Shown: positions 57,668 through 64,000 of the stretch, piece after piece | Numbering within the stretch: the stretch's first letter is position 1 | Layout of the letters: every line of letters starts with the position of its first letter | Origin: Amaurobius ferox | Lineage: Eukaryota; Arthropoda; Arachnida; Araneae; Amaurobiidae | NCBI GenBank assembly: GCA_951213105.1 | Contig: OX578146.1 | Location: 50,127,275 to 50,191,274, forward strand | Length of the DNA: 64,000 nucleotides | Direction of reading: 5' to 3' | The notes under the pieces: model-generated | The model's input: only the letters and a program-made list of their open reading frames with translations | Databases searched by the model: none | Told to the model about the DNA's origin: nothing | Translations under genes and position numbers: made by a program

Positions 57668-59303
57668 AATACTTTACAACAAAGTTGAAAAGTGTTTATG
57701 ACTCTGTTCATTTTGTCTGTCTGTCTGTCTGTCCGTTAGCACGATAACTGCCGTAAAAATTACTTAATCAAAATGAAACTTTAGTATGTTATTCAGACGG
57801 GTCTGTAGGATCTATGGGAATATAAATGAATAATATCCCCCAATTTGTTTTGGATTGAACCCGGGTTGAAAAAATGAAATGCATTGAACCCTATGGGACC
57901 TAATTTTCAAGCATTTTTTAAGCAGATTTAAAATTCACAAATTGTTTCGAAAATTTTAGGTAATATTCAAATTATACCATAAAATATACAAAAACAATTT
58001 CAGCAAAATATATTCAGTAGTTTTTTAAATAAAAATTAAAATAATAATTACACCTCTTATATGAAGCGATCATGTGACCATTATATGAAGAGATCACGTG
58101 ACCCACTTCAAAATGAAATATGGCATCCATCTTGTCTCAAAATCGTGATTTTTAAAGTTCTTTTTAATTCATATTGAGTGTTGTATCTGTCCTAAAACCG
58201 CTTTATTTTTGCTTAAATTCTGTGTATCTACATACAGAAACAATGCAATTACAATATATTTGAGTTTAAATGATCATCCAAATTTGATTATTTCTACAAC
58301 GAAGCCTATTTATCACTTATGTAAAATATAAACAGCAAAATATGTAGAATGAGTTGTATAAGAATTGCTGCATTTCTTTAAAGCAAAATTATTTAGTTCA
58401 TGGAGTCTGCATAGCTGATATGAATGAAATATTCATTGATTTTACAGAGAGAAGGACGATTTTTTTCGATGAAGTTTTAAGCATAGAGTTAAATTACTTG
58501 TAACTCCATGGTCTTAAATTTTTAAATAAAATAAATTATTATAGAATTGTGATGAATGAAATGAATGGGAAAATGCTATGAACGAAATGCTGCTTTTATA
58601 GAGAGAGCCAGGCGTGTTATATTTCGATGGTGTCATTTGAATAAATTTCAGTTGTTTTTGAAGAGGTTTTCAAATATAATAAATTATTGTAGTATTATGA
58701 TGATGTTAAAAACATTACCGAGGAGCCAGGCGATTTATATTTAATTGATCGAAGATTAATTGATGAACTTCGTTTGAATGAAGTTCATTTTTTTCGAAGA
58801 ACTTTTAAGTTTTCAAATATTAGTATTTTAAATAAAAATTGAAATAATAATTACACCCATATTATATGAAGAAACTACGTGACTCATTTCAAAATAAAAT
58901 ATGGCATCCATTTTTTTTCCCGTGTGAAAATCGTGATGTTTGAAGCTCTGTTTAGGTTATATTTAGTGTTACATCCGTCATAAAACCGCTTTATTTTTGT
59001 ATATTATCTGTGAATCTAAATTCTGTGCCAACGCAATTACAATATTTTTTATTTTAAATGATGATGTTAAAAACATTACCGAGGAGCCAGGCGATTTATA
59101 TTTAATTGACGTCATTTGAATGAAGTTCATTTTTTTCGAAGAACTTTTAAGTTTTCAAATATAATAAATTAATGTGGTATTGTGATAATTTTTAAAATAT
59201 GACCGAGGAATGTATGGCATTTTAGAGATGTTTAAATGAAATTGCATTGAAGTTGGAAAGTGTTTCATAATCAATGCTTTATGCATGATTGATCTTTCTT
59301 GTT
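57668..59303 (+). mobile_element. Family B element, mosaic copy
   Basis: Starts AATACTTTACAAC...AAAAGTGTT and ends GTTGGAAAGTGTTTC, ATGCATGATTGATC, TTTCTTGTT. Inside, 58820-59055 is a second copy of an internal family B stretch that most resembles 56304-56543. It is flanked on both sides by the same block (GATGATGTTAAAAACATTAC, from 58697 and from 59056). The element is therefore a patchwork and longer than the others. Confidence 0.65.
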
Positions 59304-59855
59304 ATATATATATACATGTATACATATATTAAAAGCATAAAAAATAATTTAATAATTTTAAAAATAAAAGTTGTAAGTTTAAAATTTTGGATTTAGTGAT
59401 TAAACGGAATTTTTTTATGTTAATATACTTTAATTAACTTTCAATTTTATTGACTTTCTATTTAATTAACTGTATACTTGATTACCAGCAATTGTACTCT
59501 GCTAATAATTAGTTTCGTAGTGCATAAACCAAACTGTCAACTCTCTCTCTCTGAATACCAAGCACTGCAGGGTTAATATTATTATTTCAAAGTCATCATT
59601 ATTATTTAAAAGTTTTTTTATTTGGATTTAATAGATTTTTGTTTTTAAATTGCATTGTATTTTTAAGTAATTTATTAATTTTGTTGTAGAAGAAAATTCA
59701 ATGTCAAATAACATTAGTGAATTCTTTTAATGGAATAAATTGAAATAAATATCCACGCTAAAGCATTGTGCTACGACCCTGTTCGACATTTTAATGTTTT
59801 TGTTAAGGAAAAAATCATTTAAGAAAAATATACGAAATATATATACAAAACTTTT
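59304..59855. other. No gene seen
   Basis: Unique AT-rich sequence; nothing supported. Confidence 0.5.
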
Positions 59856-59924
59856 TCCTTGTCAGTTTTAGAATCGAATATTTTTTTCAAGCCAATTTCT
59901 AAAATTCTAGCTGTTGGCGATAAA

Positions 59925-60045
59925 TATCATCTGCAGGAGGCGCCACTGAATTTTGACGAAACCAGCAACCAGCAACCCTGCAGAGGCGTTAGTGATGGCG
60001 GCGTGTTTTATTCAGCTTTTGGTCTTACAGTGAGTTTGAGTTTTG
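59925..60045 (+). promoter_or_regulatory. Candidate gene start: GC-richer patch with ATGGCGGCG and a splice donor-like site
   Basis: A short GC-richer stretch in AT-rich unique DNA holds GTTAGTGATGGCGGCGTG, resembling the GATGGCGGC element common near animal transcription starts. From this ATG (59995) the frame reads MAACFIQLLVL, like the start of a signal peptide, and meets ACA|GTGAGT, a donor-like site, at about 60028-60036. Without splicing the frame ends at once. An alternative frame (59859-60146, 95 codons) spans the region and matches nothing I know. Everything beyond the bare sequence is inference. Confidence 0.25.
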
Positions 60046-60149
60046 CACATGGAAGCTTGTGTGATACGCGAGTCTGTATTTTGAAGTTGAAGGAAGTTAT
60101 TGTGAACGATTCAAGTATTAATAGAAGGATGCTCTTACAAGTGTAATTT

Positions 60150-61200
60150 TGTGTGCAATGACTCATCGTATTTTGCTTATGAAGTATAGACATGCTCTGG
60201 ATGTTGTGCTACAATAGCATCTGTTTTTGGGATTAACTTATACTCGCTTGACGCTGTGAACGGTGAGTTTAAATTTATCCATTTCCTGTTGTCGTTTCAT
60301 CCTACCACAAATATAAGGTGCGAATGTTTAAATGTAAATATTTTGGTTATGAAAAATACTCCAAGCCTATCGTGCAAAATGTTCTTCGATCAAAGATAAA
60401 GACAGCGATGTTTGAGAGTTTTTGAATACCAGATCGTTTTAAATATCTTTCATTGTACTGTGAAACTTCATCATATGTCGATATCATACAGAAGCTTATA
60501 TCATAACATTGCATTGTAATTTTTGTCATACGTTATATGCTTTCGATTTTTAACTGTAACAAACTACATGCATCGTTACGATGTAAATGAGTATTATCGT
60601 ATTTTTTTTGTAATGGTATTCCTTCAGAAAATGTGGAAATCTTAAGTTACTATTCATTTCTCAGAATGATTCATTAGAAAATATGCAAAGCTGACGTCTG
60701 AGCGATTAATTGACAACAAACGTATTTAGTTGTCATTAGCAGCTTCAGATGCAGGGCATTTAAATTTTGTTTACATTCCGTGGAATCCTTTATTTCTGAG
60801 ATGATGTCGGGTGTAATACACCCTTCAGAAATAATTGTGTGACTTAATTTACATATAATATATGAAGTCGAAAATGTAATATAATTTTTGAATAAATTAT
60901 TCTTTCAACAATGAGAAATCGGAACTTTTTGTGACTATGCGTTTTATGTTTTGTAAACAGTTTTATTTTGATATTATATTACACTTTTTACTTTTGAACT
61001 ACACCAATTACTTTTGAAAATGTGTAGTGGGATAGTTTATTAAAATTAATACGTTTTCTTTAAATGTGTATTATGAGGCTGCTATTATTAATTATTTAAA
61101 AGGTTTTAACATAACTTTTTATATCTAGTTTTTGTTACACGTTTTTGATTTTATTTTTGATCATTGACTGCATCCACTAAACCAGTGTTTCCAAAACATA
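60150..61200. other. No gene seen
   Basis: AT-rich, unique-looking. If the preceding candidate exon is real this would be intron, but no acceptor or coding exon can be shown. Confidence 0.45.
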
Positions 61201-61212
61201 TACCTTTTAGTC

Positions 61213-61993
61213 CAGGGATTCTTAATCTTATTTTTTTCACAATCCAAAATAAATTCCTGAATTTGACTTCACGGCCCCTTGAATTTCTTTTCTGGTAAAG
61301 CAGTAATAAAAGAAATATCATATATTTGATATGATATTGTAATACTTTTATCAAGGCTTATTATTAAATATATTTTTTTTAATTTACATCATAAAAGTTT
61401 ATTCTTCAGTACGTGATTTTATAATAAATAAGGAAATGTTAGAATTATCTTAAAAAAGAAGAGCAGTTAAAAAATATTCCTTGTGTTTAATTACAACATA
61501 TAATATTTAATAATAATAAAAGTTTAGGTTAAAAAACAAGAAGTATTAAATTATTGTCCATATTTGTTTAGTGAGATCCTTTGCCATGCACAAGTGCTGT
61601 CAATCCACGAAGTCTTCAAACCATGAAATGTTGCATTTTAAGTTATGTTTTAGTGTAGTCAACTTTTCATCATAGTTTTCATGATAGTAAGTGCAGAAAA
61701 GCCAGCTTCACACAAATAAGTTGGCAAAAATAATAGTACTATATTCATAACTTCCTTCACTATTAGTATAAGCTTTCTTTTTTTCAATTTTATTCAAGAC
61801 GAACATGAGACTCTGTTCGAAAACTATGATGCAGAATTTCAATATTTTGGACTTCAATAAGTTTTTCCTGAAGACCAGCAGTGTTTGAAAGACCAATGTT
61901 TTTGTATTTCTTTGGTAGCTATGGTACACTAGCCCATTCCAAAAGCCATGGCAAAACACTTTTGGACCGTGTGCCATAGATTAAGAACCCTCG
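61213..61993 (-). mobile_element. hAT-type transposon remnant with 8-bp target-site duplication
   Basis: The left end CAGGGATTCTTAATCT and the inverse of the right end, GAGGGTTCTTAATCT, are flanked by TTTTAGTC (61205-61212) and TTTTAGAT (61994-62001), an 8-bp duplication with two mismatches. About 0.78 kb, so most of a full element has been lost. A further hAT-like end (CAGTGTTTCCAAAACAT) sits just outside, at 61181. Confidence 0.6.
61600..61977 (-). pseudogene. hAT-type transposase C-terminal remnant
   Basis: A minus-strand frame (61977-61708, starting MAHGPKVFCHGFW) ends in STIIFANLFV. After a frameshift the next frame reads LCEAGFSALTIMKT (about 61720-61679), which matches the C-terminal dimerisation region (LCEAGFSAL type) of hAT-derived proteins. 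Further down, NLKCNISWFEDFVD fits the same tail. No BED finger or catalytic core is present. Confidence 0.5.
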
Positions 61994-62108
61994 TTTTAGA
62001 TATTATGTAATTTTACTAACATCTTCCTTTTATACTTTATGGTGTACCCTCATTTAGAGGTTGATAATAATCTATACCTTCTTCAGATGAGGATTTCTAT
62101 AAGGATTG

Positions 62109-62225
62109 GTCATTCTGTATAACAGAATAATTCTTTTAACTGTAAAGCTAACAATCATTCTGTATAACAGAATTATCATTTTGTATAATAGAACAATCAT
62201 TCTGTATAATAAAATAATTGTTTTA
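62109..62225. repeat. Tandem palindromic repeat, ATTCTGTATAACAGAAT unit
   Basis: Four spaced copies (from about 62111, 62157, 62180 and 62201) of ATTCTGTATAA(C/T)AGAAT or close variants, each a near-perfect 17-bp palindrome. The first and last are followed by similar AATAATTNTTTTAACTG stretches. Confidence 0.65.
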
Positions 62226-62279
62226 ACTGGAATAACAACAATCTAAAACATAAAATAATTTGTTAATAACAGCATAAAC

Positions 62280-62330
62280 CAGGGATCAGTGACTTTTTAT
62301 ACTCGAGGGCCACATTTGGCTCCTAATTAT
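62280..62330. mobile_element. Possible hAT-type end
   Basis: CCAGGGATCAGTGACTTTTT followed by CGAGGGCCACATTTGG has the style of hAT terminal regions. No second end was found. Confidence 0.3.
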
Positions 62331-62334
62331 AAAG

Positions 62335-64000
62335 AATGGGTGATATATGCAAAATAGCCAGGTGATTTACATGGGAGGGGCGGGGGATCTTTTTAACAAT
62401 ATGAAAATTATATCAACAGCAACAATGCTGATATTGGTTGATATTATTAGTCAACTTTTTATGTTGTTGCTTACAAAGTATTTTATATTTCAGGTTATGT
62501 TAAACAGAAAGTAGTTTGGACAAATTTTCATAATATAAACACTTTTTAGTAGAACAGCAAATAATAAAAAGTACTGTATCAACTAGTTACCGAAGCTGAA
62601 ATTGAGCCTTTGTCAGGGTAAAAAAGCTTCATTTATCTTAATGAAGGAGATTATTTTGGTTCTTGAAACTGGTTGATACCTTTACTTATTTGTTATTTTG
62701 TTTTACTAATAGAGTGTTATTTTTTACAGCAGTTTGAGCAATTTAATTCCTTGCTGGCATGAGTTGTTTCAAACCAAACTAAAGTTTATATCGAAGAATG
62801 GTTTATTTCAGCGTGTTCACCTATCATTTTCTGCAAATGTACCAAATTTCATATTTTTACCTTGTTTTTGTGGTATGAGATACGCTCGATGGACAAGTTT
62901 ATACTGAAGAACATTTTTCATTTCAGAAGTTCATAAAAAGTATTATAACTTGTAAATTACATTGAAATTTAAGAAAAGGGCTCCCTTCTGCAAAAACTCA
63001 ACTATGTAGGTATAAAGAAGTAAAGTTTGTGGTTTTGCTACTGTCTCTCCAGGATGCAAATTCACAGCTCAAATATTTTGTCTTTGACATCAAATATTTC
63101 TTAAACTAAAGTTTTAATTGAGAAATAGTTTATTTCAGCATGTTCCCCAAATATTTCTCTACAAGTGTACCAAATTTTATATTTTTGTGGTACAAAACAG
63201 AGAAGCTTGAGTAACAATAAATTTGTCAAATAACGGCAGTGGCAACTATTTTTTTTAATATAGAGAGACAACATAATTTATTTTTTATACCTATAATAAA
63301 CAGTAAATTATTTATGATTCAGAATAGGTTTAACAATTTTAAATTGTTTAATATTTAATTGCTAATCCTTTTGTGCAAAGATTTAAATTTATGTTTTAGA
63401 AATTTTTTTTTTTCTTAATAGAATTATTTTGTAATTTTTCAAAAGCATACATAATATAAAAATATATATCTGTTGACTGTGGTATACTGTTATAAAAATT
63501 TTTCATGCTTAGAATTTTTTATATATTTCAAAATTTAAATTTATTATTAGCCCTATGTAGACTTTAGTAGTAATATAAAAATAAACACTTATAAAAGTCA
63601 TTGCATGTATTATTTCAGCAGAAATAAAATATTAAGAATAATTTCAAAATATTCTGGAAAATCTACTTTTCTAGACATAATAAATGAATTATTTTGATGT
63701 TTAAAAATTGAATTTTGTGCTATTTATCAAGTTTTTGCCTATTCCTCATTCAGTCTTACATTCTGCTGCCAATGAAAATATCAAATTAATATACCTAAGT
63801 ATGGAATGATTAAAGCAATAATCCATACTGATATGTTTAAGAGGATTGAGCAAAGCAATAGTAGAATGATGATTATACATTTGTCATCTTAGAAAAGAAA
63901 ACTCAGATTTGACGTTTAAGAAAAATGTGGCAAATTTTTAAACATATTGTGAATGTTTAAATACCACTGCTAAATTTTTTTTTACTCTAAATGCAATACA
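62335..64000. other. No gene seen
   Basis: AT-rich unique sequence. No frame, RNA or repeat could be supported. Two similar phrases (TAAAGTTTATATCGAAGAATGGTTTATTTCAGCGTGTTC-like at 62780 and its variant at 63109) suggest an old local duplication. Confidence 0.5.

Overview
The window is AT-rich, repeat-dense animal DNA. It contains no intact protein-coding gene that I can recognise. The 5S rRNA-derived sequence at 55935-56053 has the arthropod form (it begins GCCAACG). Together with the Tc1, mariner, hAT, Helentron-like and retroelement remnants, this points to an arthropod. A spider is my best guess, but that rests on remembered resemblance of the repeats and not on a search.

Layout. From 0.6 to 6.6 kb there are tRNA-like repeats, two tandem copies of a 'family B' Helentron-like element with a SINE inserted in one of them, one 'family A' element, and a small inverted-repeat element. 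A decayed Tc1 transposon occupies 7.1-8.6 kb. Three more family A copies and a 1.07 kb TA-flanked inverted-repeat element lie at 9.6-13.5 kb. A tRNA-headed SINE lies at 14.2 kb. From 15.9 to 21.1 kb there is a cluster of five fragments of one retroelement, with reverse transcriptase remnants, (TA)n tails and a recurring RNA-like hairpin pair. From 21.2 to 35 kb there are diverged family A copies, a mariner-like pseudogene, tandem repeats and hairpins. From 36.7 to 39.96 kb there are foldback elements flanked by TTAA, two of them head-to-head and nested in another inverted-repeat element. From 42.4 to 45.1 kb a segment carrying tRNA-Val(AAC) is duplicated, and a dead tRNA-Val copy lies at 48.2 kb. 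From 49.8 to 59.3 kb there are further foldback, family A and family B copies, a small hAT-type element with target-site duplications, and a composite 5S-tRNA SINE. The last 4.7 kb is mostly unique AT-rich sequence. It holds a hAT remnant and a weak candidate for a gene start near 59.93-60.05 kb.

Most of the window is explained by a few families that insert into one another, so relative order can be read: SINEs are younger than the family B copies they interrupt, and foldback copies C and D are younger than the TIR element that contains them. The observations most worth following are (i) a hairpin pair in five retroelement fragments whose stems change while pairing is kept and whose apical loop is conserved, (ii) the 5S+tRNA composite SINE with a clean target-site duplication, and (iii) the matching end structures of families A and B, which fit Helentron-associated (HINE) elements.
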